Source: Bradyrhizobium sp. LTSP849 (lineage in GTDB: Bacteria > Pseudomonadota > Alphaproteobacteria > Rhizobiales > Xanthobacteraceae). From it: a stretch of 64,000 nucleotides of DNA. The translations under genes and the position numbers were made by a program. How positions within the stretch are numbered: position 1 is the first letter of the stretch; every line of letters begins with the position of its first letter. The stretch spans positions 253,192 to 317,191 of the forward strand of contig NZ_JYMR01000056.1 of the NCBI RefSeq assembly GCF_000938255.1, written 5' to 3'. Shown piece by piece: positions 1 to 8,564 of the stretch. The notes under the pieces are model-generated. The model was not told where the DNA came from, did no database searches, and saw only the letters and a program-made list of their open reading frames with translations.

Positions 1-71
1 AGCTTCGGGGCCTGACGCGTGCGGCGTGCTGCGGTCTTTTTGGTTGTTCGCTTCTTTGCTTGTTTAGCCAT
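1..71 (-). CDS. 5' end of a lysine/arginine-rich protein (partial, runs off the left edge)
   Basis: On the minus strand an ATG at 69-71 is preceded by a near-perfect Shine-Dalgarno, GAGGAGG, four bases upstream. The frame stays open to the edge of the window and encodes MAKQAKKRTTKKTAARRTRQ and three more residues. Nine lysines or arginines in the first 20 residues suggest a nucleic-acid-binding or basic tail, but too little is visible to name a family. It is divergent from the MarC gene, so the two probably share the roughly 140-bp intergenic region. Confidence 0.6.
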   Translation of the reverse strand, partial: MAKQAKKRTTKKTAARRTRQAPK

Positions 72-214
72 AAATCCTCCTCTTGAGGGGCACGGGAAGG
101 CGATCCCGTCCTCAATCCTCGCGCGACCAAGACTCGGCGAGGGCAAATGTTCCTCGCGAAGGCCGTGTCGAGCCGTTATGGATTGCGGCTGCACCTCGCG
201 CGAGACCCATCCGC

Positions 215-841
215 ATGCTCGACTTCGCCCTGTCCGCTTTCGTGACACTGCTGCTGGTGGTCGATCCCGTCGGCCTCGCGCCGGCCTTTCTCGCCGCGAC
301 CGGAGGCATGCCCGACAAGGTCAAGCGGACGGTCGCGCTGCGCGCCCCGATGATTGCGGCCTCGATCCTGGTTGTGATCGCGCTGGCCGGAAACTGGCTG
401 TTGCGCCAGCTCGGGATCGGCATCCCCGCGTTCCAGATCGCCGGCGGGCTCCTGTTGTTTGGCGTGTCCTACCAGATGATCTTCGGCGACCGCCCGCATC
501 GCGAGGCGCGCGAGGCCGACAAGGCGACCGCGGAGCATGCCTCCGACGTCGCGGTGTTTCCGCTGGCCATTCCCATGATGGCCGGCCCCGGCGCGATCGC
601 GACCACCCTGCTGCTGACGGGCGATGCCGGCTACGGGGCGAGGCTCGCCATCATCATCGCCGTCGTCCTCGCGGTCTGCCTTCTCTGCATGCTCTCCTTT
701 GTCTCCGCGGGCCTGATCGCGCGGACGCTTGGGCGCACCGGCAATGCGGTACTCTCACGCGTGCTCGGCATGCTGCTCGCCGCCTATTCGGTGCAGTTCG
801 TGATCAACGGAATCGCGGCTGTCCGGGCAAGTCTGTCATAG
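215..841 (+). CDS. MarC family integral membrane protein
   Basis: A 208-aa protein made almost entirely of hydrophobic segments. It begins MLDFALSAFVTLLLVVDPVG, the typical first helix of the MarC/UPF0056 family with its DP-x-G motif. Further family features are the PLAIPMMAGPGAIATTLLL segment near residue 118 and a hydrophobic C-terminal half. The frame is open further upstream, but the upstream translation is Arg/Pro-rich and not membrane-like, so the ATG at 215 is preferred. The family was once linked to multiple antibiotic resistance, but its transported substrate is not established. It is probably an inner membrane protein; nothing nearby suggests a specific role. Confidence 0.85.
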   Translation: MLDFALSAFVTLLLVVDPVGLAPAFLAATGGMPDKVKRTVALRAPMIAASILVVIALAGNWLLRQLGIGIPAFQIAGGLLLFGVSYQMIFGDRPHREAREADKATAEHASDVAVFPLAIPMMAGPGAIATTLLLTGDAGYGARLAIIIAVVLAVCLLCMLSFVSAGLIARTLGRTGNAVLSRVLGMLLAAYSVQFVINGIAAVRASLS

Positions 842-1000
842 GGCTGCGATAATCCGTTAATTTGTTGATTTTACGGGATATTTACTGGTATCCCGGGAGC
901 ATCAGGGAGGCGGCCGCGATCCGGCCCGCTTTCTCTTGCACTGCCGCATTGCTTTGACGTACTTCCCCTCCAGAGGATTGCGCATCGCCAGGAATTCGAG

Positions 1001-1654
1001 ATGCCGATGACAGCGGACGAGCTCGACAAGAGGCAGGCCATCATCGACGCCTGTCGCCGCATGAATGCGCTCGGCATCAATCAGGGCACCTCCGGCAATA
1101 TCAGCGTGCGTTTTGGAAATGGGCTCCTGATCACACCGACCAGCGTGCCCTATGACGCCATGACGCCCGACCAGATCGTGTTCATGGCGATGGACGGCTC
1201 GCATGCCCCCAGCCAGAAGCCGTCCAGCGAGTGGCGCTTCCACCGCGATATCCTGAAGGCGCGCGATGACGTCAACGCTGTCGTCCACGCCCATCCGACT
1301 TATTGCACCATCCTGGCGATTATGGGCATGGACATCCCGCCAGTGCATTACATGATCGCGGCCGCCGGCGGCGACAGCATCCGCTGCGCGCCCTATGCGA
1401 CCTTCGGCACGGTGGAGCTGTCCGAGCATGCGGTGCGGGCGCTGGAGAGCCGGCTCGCCTGCCTGCTCGACCATCACGGCATGATCGCGATCGGCAAGAC
1501 GCTCGACAAGGCGATGTGGCTCGCCGTCGAGGTCGAGACGCTGGCGCGGCAATATCACGGCTGTCTCCAGATCGGCAAACCGCCGCTGCTGTCGAGCGCC
1601 GAGATCGAACGGGTCCGCCAGCGCATGGCCGGCTACGGCATGTCGGAAGGTTAG
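1001..1654 (+). CDS. class II aldolase/adducin family protein (L-fuculose-phosphate aldolase-like)
   Basis: A 217-aa protein with the class II aldolase fold. The N-terminal G-TSGNISVR motif (about residues 30-37) binds the substrate phosphate, VVHAHPTYC (about 96) supplies zinc-binding histidines, and LLDHHGMIAIG (about 152) gives another. Its length matches FucA/AraD-type aldolases and epimerases. Expected chemistry is zinc-dependent retro-aldol cleavage of a phosphorylated sugar, but the family includes decarboxylases and dehydratases and the substrate cannot be read. The ATG at 1001 follows CCAGGA; ATG 1007 is an alternative. It ends just before the chloride channel gene and may be cotranscribed. 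Confidence 0.8.
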   Translation: MPMTADELDKRQAIIDACRRMNALGINQGTSGNISVRFGNGLLITPTSVPYDAMTPDQIVFMAMDGSHAPSQKPSSEWRFHRDILKARDDVNAVVHAHPTYCTILAIMGMDIPPVHYMIAAAGGDSIRCAPYATFGTVELSEHAVRALESRLACLLDHHGMIAIGKTLDKAMWLAVEVETLARQYHGCLQIGKPPLLSSAEIERVRQRMAGYGMSEG

Positions 1655-1662
1655 GGCAGGCG

Positions 1663-3450
1663 GTGTTCGCGCGGATCAGACATATCGTCGATCGCAAGGG
1701 ATCGAATCGCGTCATGGTTCGGCTGCGCGCGCTGTTGCGCAGCAACGAGTTCTACCTGATCCCGCTGGCGCTGGTGATCGGCACGCTTGCCGGCACGATC
1801 GTGACGCTGATGGCCGAGATCGCGCAGATTGCCCATATGGTGATCTACGGCATTCCCGTCGACGTCCGCCTGTCCGCCAACGCCCGGGTCAGCCCTTGGG
1901 CGGCGCTACTCGCGCCCGCGCTCGGCGGGTTGGCGCTCGGCATCATGGAATGGTCGCGGCGGCGGATGAAGATCTCCAGCGCCGTCGACCCGATCGAGGC
2001 CAACGCGCTGCGCGGCGGAAATTTGTCGATGCGCGACAGCGTGGTGGTGTCGAGCCAGACGCTGATCTCCAACGGCTGCGGCGCCTCGGTCGGCCTCGAG
2101 GCCGGCTATACCCAGATCGGCTCGGGCATCGCTTCGCTGTTCGGCAAGTTCTTCAATCTCCGCCGCAACGACCAGCGGCTGATCGTCGGCTGCGGTGCTG
2201 CTGCTGCGATCGCAGCGGCGTTCGGCGCGCCGATCACCGGCGCGTTCTACGCCTGTGAATTGATTGTCGGCGTCTACTCGGTCGGGAGCGCCGCGCCGAT
2301 CCTAGCGGCCTCGCTCGCCGGCGCGCTGACCGCGCAATGGCTCGGCGGTGCGCCGTACTCCATCGAAATACCCAAGGTCAGCGCCGTCGGCATCGAGCAA
2401 TATCTGGCGCTGATCGGGCTTGCGCTCGTCACCAGCGGCGTCGGCATCGCCGTGATGCGCTCGTCCTCGATGTTCGAGCGGCTGTTCAAATGGCTGCCGG
2501 TCTGGCTGCGCCCCGTGATCGGCGGTCTCATCGTCGGCGGCTTTGCCATCGTCACACCGCAGGTGCTTGCGGCCGGCCACGGCGCCATGGTGCTCGATCT
2601 GTTTCACGACCTGACCATCGGTCTGATCGCGCTGATCATCGCCCTGAAGGTGACGGCCTGCCTGATCTCGCTCGCGTCCGGGTTCCGCGGCGGATTGTTC
2701 TTTGCCTCGCTGTTCGTCGGCAGCTTGATCGGAAAGTTCTTCGCCGCGGTGCTGTTGCTCATCAGCCCGGAATTCGTGATCGATCCGCTGGTGGCGATGC
2801 TGACCGGCATGGCGACGCTCGGCGTCGCCATCGTCGGCGGTCCCTTGACCATGTCGTTCCTCGTGCTCGAGATGACCCGCAATGTCGATGTCACCGCCGT
2901 GGTGCTGGCCGGCTGCATCGTCACCTCGATCTGCGTCCGTTTCATGTTCGGCCATTCCTTCTCGACCTGGCGTCTGCATCTGCGCGGCGAGACCATCCGC
3001 AGCGCCAACGACGTCGGCTGGCTGCGCAACCTCACCGTCGAGCGGCTGATGCGCTCCGACGTCGGCAAGGTACCGTCGACCACGACGATCGCCGCCGTCC
3101 GGAGCGAGTTTCCGCTGGGATCGCGGCCCGGCATCGTTATCGTCAACAATGCGGACGAATATGTCGGCCTCGTCCTGCTGCCCGATTTGTTCTCCAGCGA
3201 CCTCGACACCATCGCTGACGACATCCAGATCATCGAGCTCGCGCGACTGACCGACATTGTGCTGATCCCGGAAATGAACGTGAAGTCGGCGATGGCGGTG
3301 TTCGACGAGGCCGAGGCCGAGATGCTGGCGGTGGTCGATTCCACCGACAGCCGCAAGGTGGTCGGCTTCCTGACCGAGACCACCGCCCGCCGCCGCTACG
3401 TCGAGGAGATCGACAAGGCCACGCGCGGCGTGCTGGGCGCGCTGTCGTAG
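1663..3450 (+). CDS. ClC-family voltage-gated chloride channel/antiporter
   Basis: Encodes about 595 aa with the ClC signatures: GCGASVGLEAGYTQ (GxEGP-like selectivity segment, with GLEAG in place of GREGP), GAAAAIAAAFGAPITGAFYACE, and a SGFRGGLFFASLFVGSLIGK segment matching the GGxFxP region. About ten membrane helices are followed by a C-terminal soluble region of about 150 residues consistent with a CBS-type regulatory domain. The start is uncertain: GTG at 1663, or ATG at 1714 giving 578 aa. The first conserved helix lies downstream of both. It likely exchanges Cl- for H+, or conducts Cl-, across the inner membrane. Only 8 bp separate it from the aldolase gene. Confidence 0.88.
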   Translation: MFARIRHIVDRKGSNRVMVRLRALLRSNEFYLIPLALVIGTLAGTIVTLMAEIAQIAHMVIYGIPVDVRLSANARVSPWAALLAPALGGLALGIMEWSRRRMKISSAVDPIEANALRGGNLSMRDSVVVSSQTLISNGCGASVGLEAGYTQIGSGIASLFGKFFNLRRNDQRLIVGCGAAAAIAAAFGAPITGAFYACELIVGVYSVGSAAPILAASLAGALTAQWLGGAPYSIEIPKVSAVGIEQYLALIGLALVTSGVGIAVMRSSSMFERLFKWLPVWLRPVIGGLIVGGFAIVTPQVLAAGHGAMVLDLFHDLTIGLIALIIALKVTACLISLASGFRGGLFFASLFVGSLIGKFFAAVLLLISPEFVIDPLVAMLTGMATLGVAIVGGPLTMSFLVLEMTRNVDVTAVVLAGCIVTSICVRFMFGHSFSTWRLHLRGETIRSANDVGWLRNLTVERLMRSDVGKVPSTTTIAAVRSEFPLGSRPGIVIVNNADEYVGLVLLPDLFSSDLDTIADDIQIIELARLTDIVLIPEMNVKSAMAVFDEAEAEMLAVVDSTDSRKVVGFLTETTARRRYVEEIDKATRGVLGALS

Positions 3451-3575
3451 AGATCGCGCCCCGGGCAAGTTGACGCTGGCACGTGCAGCGGACTTGCCAG
3501 ATCGTTCACAACCTCTAGGCTAGGGGCGGACGATCAGGCTGCCGCCTGGCCGCATTCAGCGACGAGGGACGTGCG

Positions 3576-4892
3576 ATGTCGGACACGCTTCGCCTGTTGC
3601 TTGCCTTGCTCGAACTCGGGCCCCGGTTGAAGGATCGGCTGGGCGATAAATGGCCCCCTTACGGCGACGAATTGCTGGAGCTGGCCGCTCGTGCAGGTCG
3701 TGGCGATGATCCGGATCAGCTTCGCCAGGCGCTCGACCTGTTGGTCGTGCGGCTGCTCGCGGAGGCGCCGGCCATGGAACTCGTCGAGCAGGCCGTGGCG
3801 GAGTCAGCGCCCGCTGTCGTCAAGGAGACTGTGACCCGGCGCGGCCGGGTGTCGCCGCTTGTGGTCCCTGACATCGTCGGGCCGAGCACGGATGAGGCGA
3901 CCGGTGTTGTCACCATCCCCGTCTTCTACGGCACCGACCGCGCCCGGGGTGACGACACGCCGGCGAACTATTTTGGCGGCGCGCGCGGCACGCTTGCATT
4001 CGGGATCGCGGAGGTCAGCGTGCCCACGCGCGGCCGCGAACTCGGCGCGCTGACCGCTCCAAGCTGGTGGCACTTCGAACTCTCGGCCAATCCGCAAAAG
4101 CATGTGATCCTCAAAAGCGTCGGGGCGCTTGGCCGGGACGTCTTCGTCACGAGCCTAAAGGACTCGCTTGCGGCAGCGGACCAGCGCGACGTCCTGATCT
4201 TCGTGCACGGCTACAACGTGACGTTCGAGGATGCGGCGCGGCGGGCCGGGCAGCTTTCAGTGGATTTGAAATTCGCCGGCAGGACGCTGCTGTATAGCTG
4301 GGCGTCGGCGGGTGACACGAAGAAGTACACCGTGGACGAGAGCACGATTGATTGGTCGCGCGATCATTTCGAGGCGTTTCTCCAACTCGCGCTCAACGAG
4401 ATCGGTGCCGGCAAGGTTCACATCATCGCCCACAGCATGGGCAACCGCGCGGTGATCAACACGCTTGAGCGCGTTACGTCCTGGCAGCTATCGGCCAGTG
4501 CCGCAAAACTCGGTCAGGTCATTTTTGCCGCGCCTGACATCGATCGCGATCGCTTCGTCCAGCTCGCCGCGAAATTCAAGGGCTGTGCCGCGCGCGTCAC
4601 GCTCTATGCCTCGTCACGCGACGTCGCGCTGCTGGCCTCGAAATTCGTGCACGGCTATCCAAGGGCGGGAGAGGCCGGTGAGGCACTGACGGTCGTCGAC
4701 GGCATCGATACGATCGATGCGTCGCTGGTCGACACCAGCCTGATCGGCCTGCACCATTCCTATTTCGGCGAGAAGCGCTCGATCCTGAACGACATGTTCA
4801 ATTTGATCGCGCAGCAACTTGGGCCGGACCAGCGCTTCGACCTCCAGGCCGCAGGTGACGCACTCCGAAAGTATTGGAGTTACAGGGCCTAG
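3576..4892 (+). CDS. alpha/beta hydrolase of the DUF900 type
   Basis: A 438-aa protein. The first 110 residues are helical and unrecognised. From about residue 110 comes a DUF900-type esterase domain: IPVFYGTDRAR, then VLIFVHGYNVTFEDAARRAG (oxyanion strand, about 206), LLYSWASAG, and the nucleophile elbow IIAHSMGNRA with Ser at about 292. A DIDRD segment and a late LHHSYF supply candidate acid and histidine. No signal peptide is visible, so it is probably cytoplasmic. The ATG follows GAGGGA. The substrate is unknown; family members are annotated only as putative esterases. It is convergent with the MFS gene, with 12 bp between the ends. Confidence 0.82.
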   Translation: MSDTLRLLLALLELGPRLKDRLGDKWPPYGDELLELAARAGRGDDPDQLRQALDLLVVRLLAEAPAMELVEQAVAESAPAVVKETVTRRGRVSPLVVPDIVGPSTDEATGVVTIPVFYGTDRARGDDTPANYFGGARGTLAFGIAEVSVPTRGRELGALTAPSWWHFELSANPQKHVILKSVGALGRDVFVTSLKDSLAAADQRDVLIFVHGYNVTFEDAARRAGQLSVDLKFAGRTLLYSWASAGDTKKYTVDESTIDWSRDHFEAFLQLALNEIGAGKVHIIAHSMGNRAVINTLERVTSWQLSASAAKLGQVIFAAPDIDRDRFVQLAAKFKGCAARVTLYASSRDVALLASKFVHGYPRAGEAGEALTVVDGIDTIDASLVDTSLIGLHHSYFGEKRSILNDMFNLIAQQLGPDQRFDLQAAGDALRKYWSYRA

Positions 4893-4904
4893 GGGTCCGG
4901 TGGT

Positions 4905-6173
4905 TTATTCGAGCTGGTCCACCTCGCGCAGCACGGGAAACAGCTTCATCCACAGCAGCGCGATCGCGATGGTGCCGAGGCCGCCGAGCGCGGCTGCCGG
5001 CATCGCGCCGAGCAGGGCTGCCGCCATGCCGCTCTCGAACTCGCCGAGCTGGTTGGAGGCGTTGATGAAGAGGAAGTTGACGGCACCGACGCGGCCGCGC
5101 ATCGCATCCGGCGTGGCAAGCTGCACCAGCGCGACGCGGACGACGACGCTGATCGTGTCGGCCGCACCCATCGCGGCGAGCGCGATGACCGAGAGCCAGA
5201 TGTTCCGCGACAGCGCGAACACGATGGTTGCGAGCCCGAAGGCGATGACAGCCTGAAACATCCGCAAGCCCGCACGGCGCGCGATGGGATGGCGTGCGAT
5301 GATCGCGGTCATGCACAGCGCGCCGACCGCGGGCGCCGCGCGCATCACGCCGAGCGCCCAGGGACCAGCCTGCAGGATGTCCTTGGCATAGATCGGCAGC
5401 AGCGCGGTGGCGCCGCCGAGCAGGACCGCGAACAGGTCGAGCGAGATCGTGCCGAGGATCGCGGGATTGCTGCGGACGAAGTGCAGGCCGGCGAACAGGC
5501 CGTTGAGACCCTCGTGCTCGGAGGCCGCAACGCGCGCGACCCGGATCAGGCCGCTGAGGCCGCACGCGATCAGCGATAGCACCGCCATCAGCACGAATGG
5601 CGCACTTGGTGACAGTGCGTAAGCGAGCCCGCCGACGGCAGGGCCGCCGATGGTCGCGACCTGCCAGGCGCCGGTCGCAAGCGCCGTCGCTCGTTGCAGC
5701 ATGCCGTCCGGCGCGACCGCCGGCAGCAGCGCGGACGAGGCCGGGCTTTCGAATGCGCCGGCGAGGCCAAAGATCGCGAGCACGGCGAATATCTCCGCCA
5801 CGGTGAGCGTCCCGGCCAGCATCCGCGCGCCGAGATAACCGGCGGCGAGGCCTTGCACGAGTTCGCAGAGCTGGACGATGCGCCGACGGTCGTAGCGGTC
5901 GGCGGCGTGGCCGGCGACGAAGACGAGCAGTGCGCTCGGAATGAACTGCACCAGGCCCGCAAGGCCGAGATAGAACGCGCTGCCGGTCAGCGCATAGATC
6001 TGCCAGCCCACCGCGACGGTCGCGACCTGATAGGAGAACTCCGACAGGGTTCGCGAAGCAATGTAGAGCAGTAGCGGTGGATGTCGCAACAACGCGACGG
6101 GTGCAGATGGAAGTGTGGAAGTTTGATCCAAGGTGTTGGGCAATCTGGAAGCGGGACGGCGGGCTCTTTGCAC
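4905..6173 (-). CDS. MFS transporter (enterobactin-exporter-like, MFS_3 group)
   Basis: A 422-aa protein with 12 predicted hydrophobic helices and the loop 2-3 motif GHAADRYDRRRIV (MFS motif A) near residue 87. The layout and the segments YASRTLSEFSYQVATVAVGW and NASNQLGEFESGMAAALLG match the EntS-like MFS_3 exporters. It is likely a proton-driven efflux carrier in the inner membrane; the substrate is unknown. The start is ambiguous: GTG at 6173 or an in-frame TTG further in, with no strong ribosome binding site. The N-terminal 30 residues are not conserved-looking. A divergent DUF2798 gene lies just beyond it. Confidence 0.85.
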   Translation of the reverse strand: MQRARRPASRLPNTLDQTSTLPSAPVALLRHPPLLLYIASRTLSEFSYQVATVAVGWQIYALTGSAFYLGLAGLVQFIPSALLVFVAGHAADRYDRRRIVQLCELVQGLAAGYLGARMLAGTLTVAEIFAVLAIFGLAGAFESPASSALLPAVAPDGMLQRATALATGAWQVATIGGPAVGGLAYALSPSAPFVLMAVLSLIACGLSGLIRVARVAASEHEGLNGLFAGLHFVRSNPAILGTISLDLFAVLLGGATALLPIYAKDILQAGPWALGVMRAAPAVGALCMTAIIARHPIARRAGLRMFQAVIAFGLATIVFALSRNIWLSVIALAAMGAADTISVVVRVALVQLATPDAMRGRVGAVNFLFINASNQLGEFESGMAAALLGAMPAAALGGLGTIAIALLWMKLFPVLREVDQLE

Positions 6174-6188
6174 CGCCGTCCGCGCCGG

Positions 6189-6446
6189 CTATCGGCCTGG
6201 TTGAGGAGGGACTGCGACGAGGCAGGCGACAATCCGGCGGACCATCGGCAGCACCACGAGCAGAGTTGGAAAAGCAACGAGCCATGAGAGCGCCCAGGCG
6301 CCCGGCCATGTCGCTAGAAACGCCGGCGTTGCGCCGAGGCTTTTGAGTGTTGAAATAACCGACACCACGGCTGTCATGAGGATGGACAGTACCAATGGCA
6401 TCACGATCGGCACATAGCGCGCCGGCAGTTTGCGAACCGCATTCAT
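6189..6446 (-). CDS. DUF2798 family small membrane protein
   Basis: An 85-aa protein with two hydrophobic helices and the DUF2798 pattern: a basic start RKLPARYVPIVMPLVLSILMT, then the helix WLVAFPTLLVVLPMVRRIV. The function of the family is unknown. It is transcribed in the same direction as the MFS gene and ends 15 bp before that gene's start, so the two are probably cotranscribed. Confidence 0.8.
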   Translation of the reverse strand: MNAVRKLPARYVPIVMPLVLSILMTAVVSVISTLKSLGATPAFLATWPGAWALSWLVAFPTLLVVLPMVRRIVACLVAVPPQPGR

Positions 6447-6735
6447 TTGATTTCTCTTAAGGAAAAAGACGCGTCAGTCACGTTGAACCCTGAAATTGGC
6501 ATCGATCCCGACGACGTCGGTTGATGCGTTGGTTCACGTGAAACGCTTACGGCGACCGAAAAACGGCGCGGCCGTTCACTAACCGCTCAGGTTGAATGGA
6601 TCAAGCTCGATCTGGATGTTGGGTTTACAATCGTTCAAAGCGCGGCAGATTGCCGCGATCATGCAAGCATTTCAGTGGTTTGCGCATTATGTATTGTTTG
6701 CACATGTCGCTTCGGCGAGAACAGAGGACGTTGAT
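6447..6735. other. intergenic region with a parS-like 16-mer
   Basis: About 290 bp between the DUF2798 gene (minus) and the secreted-protein gene (plus), holding both promoters. At 6530-6545 lies TGGTTCACGTGAAACG, which matches the ParB binding consensus TGTTTCACGTGAAACA at 14 of 16 positions and contains the core palindrome TTCACGTGAA. No coding potential is convincing here. Confidence 0.5.
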
Positions 6736-7182
6736 ATGAGCGATCGACCCGCCAATTCCACCACCTTGCTGGCCGCATTCGCTAGCTTCGCCCTGGTTGC
6801 GGCTTCCGCATCGCCTTCGGCTGCAGCGTCGACCGCTCCGGCAACCAAGTCCGCAGCGGCAAGCCCGGCTGCATCGCGCGATGCCACCGATTTCAGCGCC
6901 GCCAAGCGCCGCTACAATCGTCGCGGATCAAACGCCGCGGCTCTTGCCGTCATGGGTGCGGCGGCTGGCATCATCGGAGGTGCGATCGCTGAGAGCCGGC
7001 GCCGCGATTATTACGAGGATCGTTATTATTACGATCGGGGCCCAGGCTATTACGGTGGTCCAGCCAATTACGGCGGTTCCAACTATTACCGGGGGCCGAA
7101 CCGTCCTTCGGGCCCTTACATCCCTGGGGGCTATTGTGCCGGCGGAGGCCCCTCGGCCGTCTGCGGCAATTTCGACCGTTGA
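6736..7182 (+). CDS. secreted Gly/Tyr-rich hypothetical protein
   Basis: A 148-aa protein that starts at the ATG following AGAGGAC. Residues 1-31 look like a signal peptide (hydrophobic run then an AAA-type site), followed by an Ala-rich stretch. A glycine-zipper-like helix AALAVMGAAAGIIGGAIAES (about 72-91) precedes a C-terminal half rich in Tyr, Gly, Pro and Asn, with YYYDRGPGYYGGP-type repeats and two cysteines at the very end. This composition resembles small envelope proteins common in rhizobia; no function is assigned. Confidence 0.72.
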   Translation: MSDRPANSTTLLAAFASFALVAASASPSAAASTAPATKSAAASPAASRDATDFSAAKRRYNRRGSNAAALAVMGAAAGIIGGAIAESRRRDYYEDRYYYDRGPGYYGGPANYGGSNYYRGPNRPSGPYIPGGYCAGGGPSAVCGNFDR

Positions 7183-7226
7183 GTTCGGATGCGGCCGTCG
7201 GGCCGGACAGCTTCTCAGGTATTGCC

Positions 7227-7264
7227 AGGGGTGAGTTCGCGAAAGCGAACCCACCCCTTTTAGT
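7227..7264. terminator. bidirectional rho-independent terminator
   Basis: The stem AGGGGTGAGTTCGC pairs with GCGAACCCACCCCT around a GAAA loop closed by C-G (GNRA tetraloop), with one central mismatch. TTTTAGTTT follows on the plus strand. It sits between convergent genes ending at 7182 and 7320, so it probably serves both. Confidence 0.85.
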
Positions 7265-7319
7265 TTGCCGCTTCGCAGTCGTGTCGCGAAGCTAGGCCCG
7301 CAACATTCCCAATTTCACC

Positions 7320-7538
7320 TCAACGTCCCGCCGGCGCCGACAGCGCGCCGTTCATGTAGCGCGAATAGTCCGGCTCGGTCGGTTGCGACGGCCAGACGGC
7401 GGCGTTGGAGTCGCGCACCGATTGGCTGATGGGGGCAGGCTGCGCCTTGCGGGTGTGGTGGCGGTCGCTCGCTGCTGCGGCCTGGATGGTGACGGCGGCA
7501 ATCAGCGCGGCGCCGAGAATGGTGAAGGTCTTTTGCAT
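7320..7538 (-). CDS. small secreted hypothetical protein
   Basis: A 72-aa protein with an N-terminal signal peptide (MQKTFTILGAALIAAVTIQA, cleavage near AAAS) followed by a short His/Arg-rich and then Pro/Ser-rich mature part. The ATG at 7538 is preceded by GGGAG eight bases upstream, so the longer open frame upstream is not used. The PDYSRYMNGALSAPAGR end recalls small Bradyrhizobium periplasmic proteins. Function unknown. Confidence 0.7.
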   Translation of the reverse strand: MQKTFTILGAALIAAVTIQAAAASDRHHTRKAQPAPISQSVRDSNAAVWPSQPTEPDYSRYMNGALSAPAGR

Positions 7539-7781
7539 TTTTGTTTCTCCCGTGACGACGTCCCGGTTGTGAGAAATGTGTTCGTCGTCGCGGCTGACAT
7601 GGCGACACGCCCTACCGAATATCAGCAGCGCCCGGATCACGATCAGCAGCGCTGCCATCACGTTGGGGCGAGCAAGTTTTTTGGTCTCGGCTAAATATTC
7701 GGCAATTGGCCCTTTGGGGCCGATGGACTTGCCCCCCGCAATCCGGTTGAATGGGGTGAATTGAGATTTTGAGCGACAACG

Positions 7782-8060
7782 ATGTCGAAATATCTGCTGA
7801 TCCTTCTCCTGATTGCCTCACCGGCCGCGGCGCAAGTCAAGTTGGCTCCCAAAACCTCGGCGGCGCATCTGGACCCCTGCGCGCCGATCGGACGCACCGC
7901 GGATGGCAAGCTGGTCTATTCCATGAAATGCGAGAACCTGCCGGCGCCGCCCGCGCCCCCACCGCAGGCGGAACTGAAGGAGGCGCCCGTGCCCGCCGCC
8001 GAGCCGGAGCCGGAGGTGCGGCGGAGCGGCATTCTCGGCTGGTCCTACGACCGCAGGTGA
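7782..8060 (+). CDS. small secreted proline-rich hypothetical protein
   Basis: A 92-aa protein. MSKYLLILLLIASPAAAQ is a clear signal peptide with an AAAQ cleavage site. The mature part has two cysteines (DPCAPIG and SMKCEN, possibly a disulfide) and then a Pro/Glu-rich linker ending GILGWSYDRR. It lies 90 bp before the DUF3830 gene but shares no obvious function with it. Confidence 0.68.
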   Translation: MSKYLLILLLIASPAAAQVKLAPKTSAAHLDPCAPIGRTADGKLVYSMKCENLPAPPAPPPQAELKEAPVPAAEPEPEVRRSGILGWSYDRR

Positions 8061-8149
8061 CGGGCCGCGCCCCTTGCGCGAAGTCCTCTGGAATGCTCTT
8101 TGCTTGAAAGTTCCCCGTGGGGCCACCGCCCCCGATCCAGAGAGATGAG

Positions 8150-8563
8150 ATGAGCAAACTCGTTATCCGCACCGGCGATTACACCTTCGATGCTCGCTTC
8201 GAGGAGCAGCTGGCACCCAAGACCGTCGCTGCGTTCCGCAAAGCGTTGCCGTTCGAGAGCCACATCATCCATGTGCGCTGGAGCGGCGAGGCGGTGTGGA
8301 TGCCGCTCGGCGATCTCGACTTCGGCGTCGGCTACGAGAATCACACGAGCTATCCCGCGCCCGGCCAGATCATCCTTTATCCCGGCGGGATCAGCGAGAC
8401 CGAGATCCTGATGGCCTATGGCGGCGTGAGCTTCGCGAGCAAGATGGGCCAGCTCGCCGGCAATCACTTTATCACCGTGACCTCGGGGCTGGAGAATCTG
8501 GCGACGCTGGGCAAGAGCGTGTTGTGGAAGGGCGCGCTTCCGATCCGCTTCGAGGAAGTCTGA
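8150..8563 (+). CDS. DUF3830 family protein (cyclophilin-like fold) in a purine catabolism operon
   Basis: A 137-aa protein. Recognisable DUF3830 features are the FHARFEEQLAPKTV-like start (here FDARFEEQLAPKTVAAF), SHIIHVRWSGEAVWMPLG, and YPGGISETEILMAYG, where the family has a conserved acidic and glycine-rich core. The ATG at 8150 follows AGAGATG. No enzymatic role is established for the family. It is the first gene of a tight operon: its TGA is followed one base later by the TTG start of puuE. That placement with allantoinase and the OHCU decarboxylase/HIU hydrolase suggests a role in ureide metabolism. Confidence 0.8.
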   Translation: MSKLVIRTGDYTFDARFEEQLAPKTVAAFRKALPFESHIIHVRWSGEAVWMPLGDLDFGVGYENHTSYPAPGQIILYPGGISETEILMAYGGVSFASKMGQLAGNHFITVTSGLENLATLGKSVLWKGALPIRFEEV

Positions 8564-8564
8564 G

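Noticed and set aside
1303-1662. Upstream extension of the chloride channel frame
   Set aside because: It overlaps the aldolase gene in another frame and is Arg/Pro-rich; conserved ClC sequence starts after 1714.
2302-3468. A 388-aa minus-strand open frame opposite the chloride channel
   Set aside because: His/Gln/Arg/Asp-rich translation without motifs; a shadow of the ClC gene.
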